From NCBI GenBank assembly GCA_041311015.1, contig JBFYKG010000001.1, positions 3,463-67,462 of the forward strand: a DNA stretch of 64,000 nt, given 5' to 3'. The translations under genes were made by a program, and so were the position numbers. The stretch comes from Fluviibacter sp041311015 (GTDB lineage Bacteria > Pseudomonadota > Gammaproteobacteria > Burkholderiales > Rhodocyclaceae). Position 1 is the first letter of the stretch, and each line of letters begins with the position of its first letter. The notes beneath the pieces are model-generated. The model saw nothing but the letters and a program-made list of their open reading frames with translations. It made no database searches and was not told the origin of the DNA. Of the stretch, positions 1 through 9,649 are shown one piece after another.

Positions 1-462
1 CAAAAGAAACCCCAGGGCAATGTAGACCTGCCGGGCGCTCCAGTTCAGCACCCCGTCGGCCGCTGCATGTTTTTGGACGTAGCCTTTGCGGACGTTATGC
101 TGGTTAGTGCGCGCCTCCTCGTTGGCCAGGCGGCCATCGCGGGTTTCCTGGTCCAGCACCTCACGCAGGTAGGACTCGTCCATGTCGGTCCGGGCACAGA
201 GGACGACGACCTCGGCGGCATTCATGATCTTGGGCTCGTTGTAGGCAAAGTTGCCGCTGGCCCCTGCGGCCACCCGGCGTTTTGCGGCCTCGTTGGTCGC
301 CATATAAAAATGCCAGGGTTGGGCATTGGTGGACGAAGGGCTCATCCGCAACAGCGTGCGTACGGCTGCCGATTGCGCCGGGGTCAACCCGCGCCCCGCC
401 TCGAAGGCTTTGGTAGTTTTGCGCTGCTGAACGATGCCGGCGATCGGCAATGGTTGCGTCAT
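1..462 (-). CDS. nfsB: NfsB-type nitroreductase, 3' end cut by window edge
   Basis: The reading frame starts at an ATG at 462 with a purine-rich ribosome site (GAGAGGAAG) just upstream and stays open to base 1, giving 154 residues without a stop. The protein matches the N-terminal half of oxygen-insensitive NAD(P)H nitroreductase/dihydropteridine reductase. Recognisable blocks are QQRKTTKAF (FMN phosphate contact), SPSSTNAQPWHF near residue 41 and the DQETRDGR stretch. Such enzymes are FMN flavoproteins that reduce nitroaromatics and quinones in the cytosol. The gene is divergent from addB across about 70 bases. The C-terminal flavin and dimer contacts lie outside the window, so intactness cannot be judged. 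Confidence 0.85.
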   Translation of the reverse strand, partial: MTQPLPIAGIVQQRKTTKAFEAGRGLTPAQSAAVRTLLRMSPSSTNAQPWHFYMATNEAAKRRVAAGASGNFAYNEPKIMNAAEVVVLCARTDMDESYLREVLDQETRDGRLANEEARTNQHNVRKGYVQKHAAADGVLNWSARQVYIALGFLL

Positions 463-535
463 ACACTTCCTCTCAACGGATATCAGGCAGGCATCCCTGC
501 GTTCAGCTAGTATGTTAACTGCTTAAGACCCCACC

Positions 536-3322
536 ATGACAGCCTTGACGCGTTCCTCCCTTGCTCCGATCACCCTGGCCCAGCTGACGGCAGATAGCGT
601 GGTGATCTGCGCTACCCAGCGTCTGGCGCAGACCCTGAGCCGGGCTCACGATGACGCGGCCGGTGGGCGTGACAGCTGGGCGACACTGGCCAGCACCACC
701 TTCAGCCAGTGGCTTCAAGCCCGTTACGCAGCTTTGGCGCTGCGTGGGTTAGAGCCCCCCGCACTGGCCGGCCTGCGCGTCCTGGACGGATTTCAGGAAC
801 GGCTGCTCTGGGAACAGGTGATTCACCAGAGCCTGGGAGCCAATGCAACGTATCTGTTTGATATGGGCGCGCTGGCGGCCACGGCCGCAGAGGCCAACGC
901 TTTAACAATTAACTGGCAGATCGCCCCGGCGCGCGCCAGCGCCCTCTTTGCCAGCGAAGAACAGCGACGCTTTGCCGAATGGCAAACGGCCTTTGTGGCG
1001 CGTTGTCAGACACTCGGGGTCATCGATGGCGCCCGCCTGAACGCGGCGCTAATTGATGCGCTCGAGACACCGGGTCTGGCACTGCCCTCCCAGGTGGTCT
1101 TTGCCGGCTTTGATCATTTCACACCATTGGAACGACGGCTACAGCAATCGCTCAGCGCGCGAGGTTGCCTGTGCCTTGAACTGGTGAGCACCGACGAATC
1201 AATCGCAACGCAGACCCGGGTCGAACAGACTGCACATCTGGATGCGGAATGTCTGGCGGTTGCCCATTGGGCGCGCGATTGGCTGGCACGCGATCCGAAA
1301 GCACGGCTCGGTATTGTCGCCCCCGATCTGGCGAGCTACCAGTACCCGCTGACCGATGCGCTGGAGGATGTGCTTGCGCCGGATCTGGTATTGCCCCAGA
1401 ACGCCGCCAAACGCCGACCGTACAACATCAGCCTGGGCCAACCGCTGGCGGTGCAACCGCTGGTGCGCGCCGCACTGAACCTGTTACAGATCCTGACGCA
1501 GTCGCATGCTGTAGCGCAATCGCTGGTCTCCGATGTGCTGGGCAGTACCTACTGGTCAGTCGATGCCGAAAGCGATGCGCGGGCGCGACTGGATACAGCG
1601 ATGCGGGAAGGGATTGCCCCGAAGGCACCTCTGGCCCGTTACAGCGATTTCGCTGACTATCTCTTTGAGAAGCAGCAGGTCGCCGCGCCGGCCACACTCG
1701 GCTATCTGAGCGCCCTCGGCGCTTCAACGCGCGGCTTGGGCAAATCCCGACTGCCCTCTGAGTGGCGCCGAATCATCCAGGCCGTACTGGGCAATGGCGG
1801 CTGGCTGGCCAACGGCCGTTTGCGCAGTCATGAATTTCAGGCCCGCGAAGCCTTTGGCAAAGAACTGGCCCAACTTAGCCAGCTGGACCAGATCACCGGC
1901 AGCATCACGTTCAGTAAAGCCGTCTCGTTGCTCACGCAACTTTGCGCGGAACGCCTATTCCAGCCCAAAACGACCGGCACGCCACCGATCCAGATTCTGG
2001 GGGTGCTGGAAGCGGCCGGGATGCGCTTTGATGCGCTCCGAGTCCTGGGCCTGACCGATACGGCATGGCCACCGGTGGCCAACCCGAACCCGCTGTTGCC
2101 GGTCGAAGCGCTGCGTGCCGCCGGCGCACCGAATGCCAGCGCCCTGGTGCAACTGAACTTTGCCACACGCATTCAGGATCGCTTAATGCGGAGTGCGCCG
2201 GACATCACATTCAGTTATCCGCGCATGAATGAGGCCACCGAACAGCAGCCCAGCCCACTCATCCCGAAGACCGCCCCGGTACAGAACACCATGCCGCCGA
2301 CCCGACCCTGGGCCGATGCCATCGACCCAACGGGCTCACACCTTCAAACGATTGACGATGTCTACGCACCCGCCGTGGCCGCGGGCGATAACGTGAACGG
2401 GGGAACCGCGTTACTTCGAGCACAGGCCATCTGCCCGGCCTGGGGCTATTACCAGTACCGCCTCGGCGCCAAAGCCCTGGCCCAACCGGTTGAGGGCCTG
2501 GATCCGCGCAAGCGGGGGACACTGGTGCATGACACGCTGGAATTTTTCTGGTGTGCCACCCAGACCTTTGCGGCACTCAAGGCCATGAGCGACAAAGCCC
2601 GGGAGGTCGCCGTTGCCCGCGCGGCCAGCGACGCTCTGACGCGATTTAATAGTGATCGAAAACGCGAAGCCCTCAAGCCCCGCCAGACCGAACTGGAACA
2701 TCGGCGGCTGGTGCGACTGGTCGATGCCTGGTTGCAACTGGAGTGCGGCCGTAAAACAGACTTTGTCGTGCTCGAGGCGGAAGGCAAGCGCGAGATCAAT
2801 GTCGCCGGCATTGTGGCGCACATGCGCATTGATCGCATCGACCGTCTGGATGATGGCCGCACACTGATCATTGACTATAAAACCGGTGCCGACATTGATG
2901 TGCGCAACTGGGCCGCCGACCGGATTACCGAACCACAGTTACCGATCTATGCCGCGATTGCCGAACACCCGGATGGCAGCATCGCCGGCGTTGCCTTCGG
3001 CATCGTGCACATGGGCGGCTCGGGGTTCCGGGGGGTCGGTCAGGATGACCAGCTGCTACCCAATGTGCACGCCATCAGCAGTAAGCGCGGTCGCCAGGTC
3101 TTCAACCCGGAAAAGTTTCCCGATTGGGAGAGCGTCTTGCAGCATTGGCGCCAGGCGATTCACAGTGTGGCCGACGAGATCCGGGCAGGTTTTGCGGGCG
3201 TGAGCATCACCGACGAAGTCGACTTGCGCTACTGCGACGTCAAACCGCTGCTGCGCCTAGCCGAACGGCAAATGCAGCTTGATGCTGCGCTGGCGGCAGC
3301 GCGCACCGAGGTGCCGCGATGA
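536..3322 (+). CDS. addB: AddB-like PD-(D/E)XK nuclease subunit
   Basis: A 928-residue protein of the AddB-like family found beside AddA-type helicases in betaproteobacteria. It should form a heterodimer with the downstream helicase and process double-strand DNA ends for RecA. The N-terminal two thirds resemble an inactivated helicase; I see no Walker A motif. The C-terminal nuclease domain has GTLVHDTLEFF near residue 660 and the catalytic IIDYKTG near 777-783, so the nuclease looks intact. The region that in AddB relatives supplies clustered cysteines for a 4Fe-4S cluster reads LRYCDVKPLLRL near residue 900, with a single Cys. The stop overlaps the addA start by four bases (ATGA), so the two are translationally coupled. 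Confidence 0.85.
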   Translation: MTALTRSSLAPITLAQLTADSVVICATQRLAQTLSRAHDDAAGGRDSWATLASTTFSQWLQARYAALALRGLEPPALAGLRVLDGFQERLLWEQVIHQSLGANATYLFDMGALAATAAEANALTINWQIAPARASALFASEEQRRFAEWQTAFVARCQTLGVIDGARLNAALIDALETPGLALPSQVVFAGFDHFTPLERRLQQSLSARGCLCLELVSTDESIATQTRVEQTAHLDAECLAVAHWARDWLARDPKARLGIVAPDLASYQYPLTDALEDVLAPDLVLPQNAAKRRPYNISLGQPLAVQPLVRAALNLLQILTQSHAVAQSLVSDVLGSTYWSVDAESDARARLDTAMREGIAPKAPLARYSDFADYLFEKQQVAAPATLGYLSALGASTRGLGKSRLPSEWRRIIQAVLGNGGWLANGRLRSHEFQAREAFGKELAQLSQLDQITGSITFSKAVSLLTQLCAERLFQPKTTGTPPIQILGVLEAAGMRFDALRVLGLTDTAWPPVANPNPLLPVEALRAAGAPNASALVQLNFATRIQDRLMRSAPDITFSYPRMNEATEQQPSPLIPKTAPVQNTMPPTRPWADAIDPTGSHLQTIDDVYAPAVAAGDNVNGGTALLRAQAICPAWGYYQYRLGAKALAQPVEGLDPRKRGTLVHDTLEFFWCATQTFAALKAMSDKAREVAVARAASDALTRFNSDRKREALKPRQTELEHRRLVRLVDAWLQLECGRKTDFVVLEAEGKREINVAGIVAHMRIDRIDRLDDGRTLIIDYKTGADIDVRNWAADRITEPQLPIYAAIAEHPDGSIAGVAFGIVHMGGSGFRGVGQDDQLLPNVHAISSKRGRQVFNPEKFPDWESVLQHWRQAIHSVADEIRAGFAGVSITDEVDLRYCDVKPLLRLAERQMQLDAALAAARTEVPR

Positions 3323-6300
3323 GTCAACGCCCCATTGATCCGGCCGAGTTGCTGGCGGTAGATGCGGCAGCACGTGCAGACGCCCTGGACCCGACGCGCT
3401 CATTCATTATTGACGCCCCCGCCGGCGCCGGCAAAACCGAATTGCTGACGCAGCGTTTTCTGCGGCTGCTGGCCTGCGTTGATGAACCCGAAGAGATCAT
3501 TGCGCTGACCTTTACCAACAAGGCGGCTGCCGAAATGCGGGATCGCATCATGCGCAGCCTGCAGGATGCCGATAGCGACCCGCCGGAACACATCGAACCC
3601 CACAAACAGATCACGCGCGATCTGGCCACCGCCGTGCTGGCACAGGACCGCGCCCGGGGCTGGCAGTTACTGGCCCAGCCCGGTCGTCTGCGCGTGATGA
3701 CGCTGGATGCGCTGTCGGCACGCCTAGCCCGACAGATGCCGCTGCTTTCGCGCTTTGGCACCCAGCCGGCCGTGGCCACCGACCCGGTGCCCTATTACGA
3801 ACAGGCGGTTCGCAATACGCTGGATCAACTCGAAGACAACACCGAAGACAGCCAGACGATTGCGCAGGCACTGACCTACTTCGACAACGATGCCGGCCGC
3901 CTGCAGAAGATGCTGGTCAGTATGCTGGCACGCCGCGACCAGTGGATCAGCAAGGCAATACGACACCGCGACGCCGCTGTGCTGGGAGCCGATGTGGCGC
4001 AGGCACTGCAGGCACTGGTGACCAACCGGCTCACTGATGTGGTGGCGCGTTTTCCTGCCGCGCGGCAGCAGGGCTTCATGGCCGCAGCACGCTATGCGGC
4101 GGACCTGAGCCCCAAGTCACCCGTGTCGTTATTATCAGGCTGGGAGAAGCCACTGACGGCCGAGGTGACCGATCTGCCGCGCTGGCGGGCCGTTGCCGAA
4201 CTATTTCTGACCCAGGGCAACAAGCCCCGCAGCGTGTACCGTGTGCCGATTGATATCGCCGGCCCCAAACATCAGACGCAACGCCAGGTCTTGCTCGATA
4301 CCATTGCCGATCTGGTGGCGACCGGTGATGACAAAACTCTGGCGGCCATCCGCGAGCTGCCCGACCCCGGGCTGGATTCGACGGCGGCCGATCTGGTTGC
4401 CAGCCTCGCTCATCTGCTCGAACTGGCCTACGCGCAACTGTGGCTGGTGTTCAATCAGGAAAAAGTGGTGGACTTCGGCGAGATCGCTCTGAAGTCGGTG
4501 CAGGCACTCGAGGGCGAGGCGACCGCCCATGGCGTGCACGAACGCCTGGATTACCGTTTGAAGCATCTGCTGGTGGATGAGTTTCAGGACACCAGCCCAC
4601 TGCAGGTAGCGCTGTTAACGCATCTCACCCAGGGCTGGGAAGGGGAACCCGATCGGTCGATCTTTCTGGTCGGTGACCCGATGCAATCCATCTACCGATT
4701 CCGTAAAGCCGATGTGGGGCTGTTCCTCCGCGTGCGCCAGCGCGGGCTGGGCAAGATCCAGCCCATCTCGCTACAGCTTTATCGCAACAACCGGTCGTAC
4801 CCGGCGGTCATCGACTGGATTAACACCACCTTCGCGCAGGTATTTGCGACCGAAGATGACATCATCCGCGGCGCTGTCCGTTATGAGTCCTGCGTGGCCA
4901 GCAAGCCCAATGTGGCCGACGCCGGCGTGATGATCCATCCGGTTATTGCCGGCAGGGTGGCCGACGATGTCGATACGGAAAGCGGCGATGCCGCACCGAA
5001 GTCGCAGGCCGATGAACAGGAAGCCGCAACCATCGTTGATCTGATCCGCACAGCGCAATCAGAATACCCGGAAGGCACGGTGGCCGTGCTGGTACGGGCG
5101 CGGCCGCATCTGGATGCACTGGTGTTGCAGCTCCAACGTCATGCACCGGATATTCCGTTTCGTGCCGTTGAAATCGATCCGCTGGCCGGACGGCAGTCGG
5201 TTCAGGATCTGGTCTCGCTCACCCGGGCCCTGCATACGCCGGGCGACCGGGTGCACTGGCTGGCCATTCTGCGGGCGCCCTGGTGTGGGCTGACGCTACC
5301 TGACCTGCATCATCTGGCGGCAGATGATCATGTGCAATCGCTCTGGTCACTGATGCAGGATGATGCGCGCATGGCTCGACTGAGTGAGGATGGTCGGACC
5401 CGACTTAGCGCGCTTCGTGAGGTGCTCCGGATTGCCTATGCCAACCGCGGGCTGCAACGGCCCCGCCGCTGGGTCGAAGGGGTCTGGCACGCGCTGGGCG
5501 GTACAGCCTGCCTGCATCAGGCAAGCGACGTGGCGGATGTCGAGGCCTACTTCCGGTTACTCGATACGCTGGATACGCATGGCGGCCTGGATCTTGACCG
5601 GCTCGACGCAGCTCTGGGCAAACTGTACGCCGCGGCTGACACCCGGGAGGCCAGCGATCGCGTTCAGCTAATGACCATCCACAAATCCAAAGGCCTGCAA
5701 TTCGATACGGTGATTCTGCCCGGACTACACAGAATTCCGCCGCATGATGAACACCCCCTCCTGCTCTGGGATACGCTCATTCTTGATGAGGACGGGCAGG
5801 AACATCTGGTCGTTGCGCCGGCCCCCGCGCAAGGTGATCCGGAGGGAATAGCCACACCCTACAGCCTGTTGCGGGGGCTTGAACGCACCCGCGCCCAGAA
5901 CGAGGATCGACGGGTGCTTTATGTCGCCGCCACCCGGGCGATACGCCGGCTGCATCTTTTGGGCATGGCCCGACGTGATCCCAAGGAAGATTCGGAGACC
6001 GGGCTCAAGCCGCCAGCGGGCACCTCGTTACTTGCACCCCTCTGGCCGCTCATGGTGAATGACTTTGTAGCAGCGGCCGCCGTACCTGCCCCCCCGGCGC
6101 CCCCGGCCAGCAACATCGATCCGGCGCGCTTTGTTCCGGGGCTGGTCCGGGTTGTGTCGCCGTGCCGGGTCGATCCGGCACCCGAATCAATCCCTGAGGA
6201 CATCACCGAGACCGAAGCGGCGTATTTCAGCAGCACGCTGGATATGGATATCGGGTCGCTGGTCCACCAATATCTTGAAGCCATTGCACGAGATGGCCTG

Positions 6301-6849
6301 GATGCGTGGGTGCCGGAACGCCTTGAGACGCTGCAGCCCCGTTTCGTCGAAACCTTCAGGCAACTTGGGCACCTGCCGGAACAGGCCGACGAGGCCGCGG
6401 CGACCGTGCACGATACGCTGCAACGCGCCCTCACCGACCCGCAAAGCCGGTGGATCCTGGGGCCACACACCGAGGCGGGCTGCGAAGTCCCGCTCAGCAG
6501 TGCGCATCCTTCAAGCGCTATCGCAACCGATACGGCGTCGCCTGAGGACGGCGACACCCCGGCTATCCGCAGGCATGTGATCGACCGGACCTTCATCGAA
6601 AACAACATCCGCTGGATCATCGACTACAAGACGCTGCGTACCGAACCCCACGTGTCGGAGGCGGCGCTGGAGGCACAACTAACCGAGAAGGCCGAAAGTT
6701 ACCGGCCCCAGCTTGAACGCTATGCCACGCTCTATGCGCATGAAGCAGCACAGGGCATCTGCATCCGGATGGCGATCTTTTTTCCGGCGCATGGCAAACT
6801 GATACCTATCGAACATGATTCTCAGGGAAGCGCCCATGCCCGCCAATAA
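3319..6849 (+). CDS. addA: AddA-type UvrD-like helicase/nuclease
   Basis: A 1176-residue superfamily 1A DNA helicase with a C-terminal nuclease, the motor subunit of the AddAB end-resection complex. Walker A APAGAGKT lies at about residues 33-40, Walker B DEFQDTS near 420, and the helicase motif IHKSKGLQF near 787. The C-terminal PD-(D/E)XK nuclease shows GSLVHQYLE, then IDRTF and WIIDYKT near residue 1100, so both catalytic centres look complete. It begins inside the last codons of addB. Its stop lies downstream of the start of the following synthetase gene, so three genes are closely coupled. Length and motif order fit the family. Confidence 0.92.
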   Translation: MSQRPIDPAELLAVDAAARADALDPTRSFIIDAPAGAGKTELLTQRFLRLLACVDEPEEIIALTFTNKAAAEMRDRIMRSLQDADSDPPEHIEPHKQITRDLATAVLAQDRARGWQLLAQPGRLRVMTLDALSARLARQMPLLSRFGTQPAVATDPVPYYEQAVRNTLDQLEDNTEDSQTIAQALTYFDNDAGRLQKMLVSMLARRDQWISKAIRHRDAAVLGADVAQALQALVTNRLTDVVARFPAARQQGFMAAARYAADLSPKSPVSLLSGWEKPLTAEVTDLPRWRAVAELFLTQGNKPRSVYRVPIDIAGPKHQTQRQVLLDTIADLVATGDDKTLAAIRELPDPGLDSTAADLVASLAHLLELAYAQLWLVFNQEKVVDFGEIALKSVQALEGEATAHGVHERLDYRLKHLLVDEFQDTSPLQVALLTHLTQGWEGEPDRSIFLVGDPMQSIYRFRKADVGLFLRVRQRGLGKIQPISLQLYRNNRSYPAVIDWINTTFAQVFATEDDIIRGAVRYESCVASKPNVADAGVMIHPVIAGRVADDVDTESGDAAPKSQADEQEAATIVDLIRTAQSEYPEGTVAVLVRARPHLDALVLQLQRHAPDIPFRAVEIDPLAGRQSVQDLVSLTRALHTPGDRVHWLAILRAPWCGLTLPDLHHLAADDHVQSLWSLMQDDARMARLSEDGRTRLSALREVLRIAYANRGLQRPRRWVEGVWHALGGTACLHQASDVADVEAYFRLLDTLDTHGGLDLDRLDAALGKLYAAADTREASDRVQLMTIHKSKGLQFDTVILPGLHRIPPHDEHPLLLWDTLILDEDGQEHLVVAPAPAQGDPEGIATPYSLLRGLERTRAQNEDRRVLYVAATRAIRRLHLLGMARRDPKEDSETGLKPPAGTSLLAPLWPLMVNDFVAAAAVPAPPAPPASNIDPARFVPGLVRVVSPCRVDPAPESIPEDITETEAAYFSSTLDMDIGSLVHQYLEAIARDGLDAWVPERLETLQPRFVETFRQLGHLPEQADEAAATVHDTLQRALTDPQSRWILGPHTEAGCEVPLSSAHPSSAIATDTASPEDGDTPAIRRHVIDRTFIENNIRWIIDYKTLRTEPHVSEAALEAQLTEKAESYRPQLERYATLYAHEAAQGICIRMAIFFPAHGKLIPIEHDSQGSAHARQ

Positions 6850-8356
6850 TACGATTCCCAAGCGATTACTGATGGCCGCCGCCGCGCATCCCGGCAAGCA
6901 GCCCATCGTCATTGATGAACTGGGCAAATCGCTGAGTTTTGATCGCCTGATTATCGGCTGTGCCGTTCTTGCGCGGCAGATCGAAGGCCTGACACACCGT
7001 CATCATGTGGGGTGCCTGTTGCCGAATAGCGTGACCGGGGTGGTGAGTTTATTTGCCTGCATGTTTGCTCACAAGACAGCGGCGATCCTCAACTACACCT
7101 TTCCCCTGCCGACGTTGATCCGTTGTTGCGAGCGGGCACATATCGATGTGTTGCTTACTTCCCGCCAGTTTCTCGACAAATGCGATCTGGCCGATCTACC
7201 GGAGCTGCTGTCAGCGCACGGTATACGTACCGTCTTTCTCGAAGACGTGGCCCAACGTATTGGTCGTATTGCCAAGCTCAGCGGCCTGCTTCGCGTACGA
7301 CTGAAGCGCTTACGCACCGAACGCAGCAACCCCGATGATGCAGCCGTCATCCTGTTTACGTCGGGTAGCGAGGCCGACCCCAAGGCGGTGGTGCTGAGCC
7401 ACCGGAATCTGCTTTCCAACGTCGATCAGATTCTGCATGCATTCCCGATTGGCAAGCACGAAGTCATGTTCAGCGCACTGCCGCAGTTCCATGCCTTTGG
7501 CCTGACGGCGGGCGTGCTGCTGCCGCTGATGAACGGCATGCGTACGGTCATCGGTCTCTCCCCCCTGCGGCACAAGGAAAATCTGCAGCTGATCCGCCGG
7601 TGGAAGCCCACCGTGATGCTGTCGACCGATACCTTCCTCAATCAGCTGTACAAAGCGGCTAACCCGGAAGATCTGGCGTCGTTGCGTTTTGTGGTCGCCG
7701 GAGCGGAACGCCTCAAGCCGCGCACCCGTGAACTCTACGAAGCGTTGGGCGTCACCATGCTCGAGGGCTACGGCGCCACCGAGGCCGGCCCGGTGATTGC
7801 CGTCAATGTGCCTACCGCCATGCGTCACGGCACCGTCGGCCGCCTACTACCGCATATCGAATACCGCATCGAGCCGCACGAGGGCATCGACGAAGGTGGG
7901 GTCCTGCATGTGCGCGGTCCAAATCTGATGAAGTCCTACCTGCACGACCTGCTCGATGATCGCTCTTCTCTCGACGACGGCTGGTACGACACCGGGGATA
8001 TCGTGACGGTCGATGCCGATGGTTACCTGGTCATCAAGGGCCGCAAAAAGCGTTTCACCAAAATTGCTGGCGAAATGATCTCGCTGGGCTTCATCGAAGA
8101 CGAAGTCGCCAAACTTTCACCCGAATGCCATCACGCCGCGATCGCGATTGAAAACCAGGATGAAGGCAAGCCGCTCATCCGCCTGTACACCAGTGATCCG
8201 GCGCTGACGGCCGCGGCAATCCGGGCGCATTTCAATGACGAACGGATCCCGAATACCTGGCTACCGCGCGAGGTTGTGACCTTGCCCGAACTGCCGGTGT
8301 TACGCACAGGCAAGGTCGACTACCAGACGCTCCAGAAGCTGGCCTCAGGCGGCTGA
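6836..8356 (+). CDS. stand-alone Aas-like acyl-ACP/acyl-CoA synthetase
   Basis: An AMP-forming adenylating enzyme of 506 residues. It resembles the synthetase half of the bifunctional Aas protein (2-acylglycerophosphoethanolamine acyltransferase/acyl-ACP synthetase), without the acyltransferase half. The ATP-binding loop LFTSGSEADPKAVVLSH is near residue 172, GYGATEAGP near 310, GWYDTGD near 381 and the C-terminal catalytic Lys in RTGKVDYQ near 490. The predicted role is activation of a free fatty acid for transfer to ACP or CoA. I chose the ATG at 6836 because AGGGA sits about eight bases upstream; an ATG at 6815 in the same frame is possible. The gene overlaps the 3' end of addA by 14 bases. 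Whether the acceptor is ACP or CoA cannot be read from the sequence. Confidence 0.85.
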   Translation: MPANNTIPKRLLMAAAAHPGKQPIVIDELGKSLSFDRLIIGCAVLARQIEGLTHRHHVGCLLPNSVTGVVSLFACMFAHKTAAILNYTFPLPTLIRCCERAHIDVLLTSRQFLDKCDLADLPELLSAHGIRTVFLEDVAQRIGRIAKLSGLLRVRLKRLRTERSNPDDAAVILFTSGSEADPKAVVLSHRNLLSNVDQILHAFPIGKHEVMFSALPQFHAFGLTAGVLLPLMNGMRTVIGLSPLRHKENLQLIRRWKPTVMLSTDTFLNQLYKAANPEDLASLRFVVAGAERLKPRTRELYEALGVTMLEGYGATEAGPVIAVNVPTAMRHGTVGRLLPHIEYRIEPHEGIDEGGVLHVRGPNLMKSYLHDLLDDRSSLDDGWYDTGDIVTVDADGYLVIKGRKKRFTKIAGEMISLGFIEDEVAKLSPECHHAAIAIENQDEGKPLIRLYTSDPALTAAAIRAHFNDERIPNTWLPREVVTLPELPVLRTGKVDYQTLQKLASGG

Positions 8357-8367
8357 TCGCGCCCGAT

Positions 8368-8682
8368 TCAGTACGTGTAATACACCGGGGGCGGCATGGG
8401 CACTGCATAGACCGGTGCCGGCATCACGGCGTGCGGCCTGACGACAACGGGGGGCGGCGGGTAATATGCCGGCGGCGCCACGACGGGCGGCGGTTGCATC
8501 ATCGCACCGATCGCCACACCCCCTACAACGGCACCCAGTGCAAATGGTAGCCAGTTGCCAGGTTGCCGATACCCATGATGACCCCGGTGGTGCCAGCCAC
8601 CATCCGCCAGCACGGGTTGGCTAGCCAGCGTGACAAGGGTCAGGGCAACGGCCGCAAGGCCGGTTCTTAGTTTCAATGTCAT
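8368..8682 (-). CDS. small secreted His/Pro-rich protein
   Basis: A 104-residue protein with an N-terminal signal peptide ending near SQPVLADG. A His/Gly-rich stretch (GGWHHRGHHGYR) follows, then a glycine-rich hydrophobic segment (ALGAVVGGVAIGAMM) that could span a membrane, then a Pro/Tyr-rich tail ending PPPVYYTY. The ATG at 8682 has a strong AAGGAG ribosome site; the frame is open further upstream but without a comparable site. I do not recognise a named family. It looks like an envelope-associated protein. It is convergent with the synthetase gene. Confidence 0.7.
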   Translation of the reverse strand: MTLKLRTGLAAVALTLVTLASQPVLADGGWHHRGHHGYRQPGNWLPFALGAVVGGVAIGAMMQPPPVVAPPAYYPPPPVVVRPHAVMPAPVYAVPMPPPVYYTY

Positions 8683-8842
8683 GGCGCACTCCTTCTTAAA
8701 AGTCACAACGCCTGTTGCCGATAACGCGCGGGCACCCGGACGGATGACAGCGAGGGCAGACATCCCGAAAAATAGTTTCGCGGCGCTGGACAGCATTCGT
8801 GCTTCGTTCTAGTCTGGTAGCGTCTTTTGATCGGAGTTTCTC

Positions 8843-9250
8843 ATGCGCTCAATCGTTATTGCGTTCGCCGCCGCATCTTCCCTCGCATTGGGTGCACCCG
8901 TTTTTGCCCAGCCCAACCAGGTTCAGCATGCCAATGGGACGGCCTTTGTCTCCGGCGGCGTGGGTGACGACTCGATGGCCGCACTGACTGCCATCGAAAA
9001 TCAATTTGATCTCAAGCTCTTTCTGGTAGGACAGTCTGGCGCCTACCTGAGCGATATCCAGATCACCATTCTTGATGCGCAAGGCAAAGGCGTACTCCTG
9101 ACCACGACTGAGGGTCCGGTTCTGCTGACCAACCTCCCCACGGGGACTTATACCGTCATCGGCCAGAAGAACGGTGACCGGATCGAACAGTCACTGGCGG
9201 TGACGCGCGGCAAATTGCGTACCGTCTACTTCCGCTTCCCCGGCGAATAG
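8843..9250 (+). CDS. secreted protein with carboxypeptidase-regulatory-like fold
   Basis: A 135-residue exported protein. Residues 1 to about 22 form a signal peptide (cleavage near VFAQP). The C-terminal half (SDIQITILDAQGKGV, LPTGTYTVIGQKNG, KLRTVYFRF) has the strand pattern of a carboxypeptidase regulatory-like or transthyretin-like beta-sandwich. The start is supported by GGAG ten bases upstream. Function is unknown. Neighbouring small exported proteins suggest an envelope role, but nothing in the sequence names a partner. Confidence 0.7.
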   Translation: MRSIVIAFAAASSLALGAPVFAQPNQVQHANGTAFVSGGVGDDSMAALTAIENQFDLKLFLVGQSGAYLSDIQITILDAQGKGVLLTTTEGPVLLTNLPTGTYTVIGQKNGDRIEQSLAVTRGKLRTVYFRFPGE

Positions 9251-9289
9251 CCCTCGGATGGCCGCAATGACTATGCGATGGCTTCCCGA

Positions 9290-9574
9290 TCACTCTGTGG
9301 ATGCGCCATCCTCATCGTCGTCATCGTCTGCGGATCCGTCCAGCATCGGGTCCGGGGCGGTAAACGGATCGGAGGCCTCGGTGGCTTTGCTGGCTGCGGC
9401 GGGCGGAGGCGGCGCCGGTCGTACCACGGGCATGACTTGCGGTGTAAAGCCGCGCGGGTTATCGCCGGCCGGTGTATCGGGATAGTTGCGGTCAAAACCC
9501 TGAAGGCCCGTCTGGCAAAGCGCCAGGCTGCTAAAGGTCAGTAGTGCAGCTTGCAGGAGTCGTCTTAGGATCAT
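9290..9574 (-). CDS. small exported acidic/proline-rich protein
   Basis: The frame gives about 94 residues from the ATG at 9574 (an ATG at 9592 is also in frame). The N-terminus, MILRRLLQAALLTFSSLALC, looks like a signal sequence, possibly with a poor lipobox (Leu before Cys). The rest is low complexity: Pro/Ala-rich (RPAPPPPAAA) and then a run of Asp/Glu (DGSADDDDDEDG) at the C-terminus. It is divergent from the RlpA-like gene. I recognise no family. The opposite strand is also open here, so the call rests on the signal peptide and on the position between two real genes. Confidence 0.45.
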   Translation of the reverse strand: MILRRLLQAALLTFSSLALCQTGLQGFDRNYPDTPAGDNPRGFTPQVMPVVRPAPPPPAAASKATEASDPFTAPDPMLDGSADDDDDEDGASTE

Positions 9575-9649
9575 ACGTCTGTCCGGCGTCACGGGCCCGA
9601 AATCGGAAATGTGGATAATGTAACCGTTTCCACAGCAATCAGGTACCGG

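Noticed and set aside
161..466. 101-codon minus-strand frame at the window start
   Set aside because: It is out of frame with the nitroreductase, whose sequence in the neighbouring frame matches the family and runs off the window.
9258..9544. Plus-strand frames in the gap before the RlpA-like gene
   Set aside because: Low-complexity Gly/Arg/Ser products without signal peptide; the minus-strand frame with a signal sequence is the better candidate.
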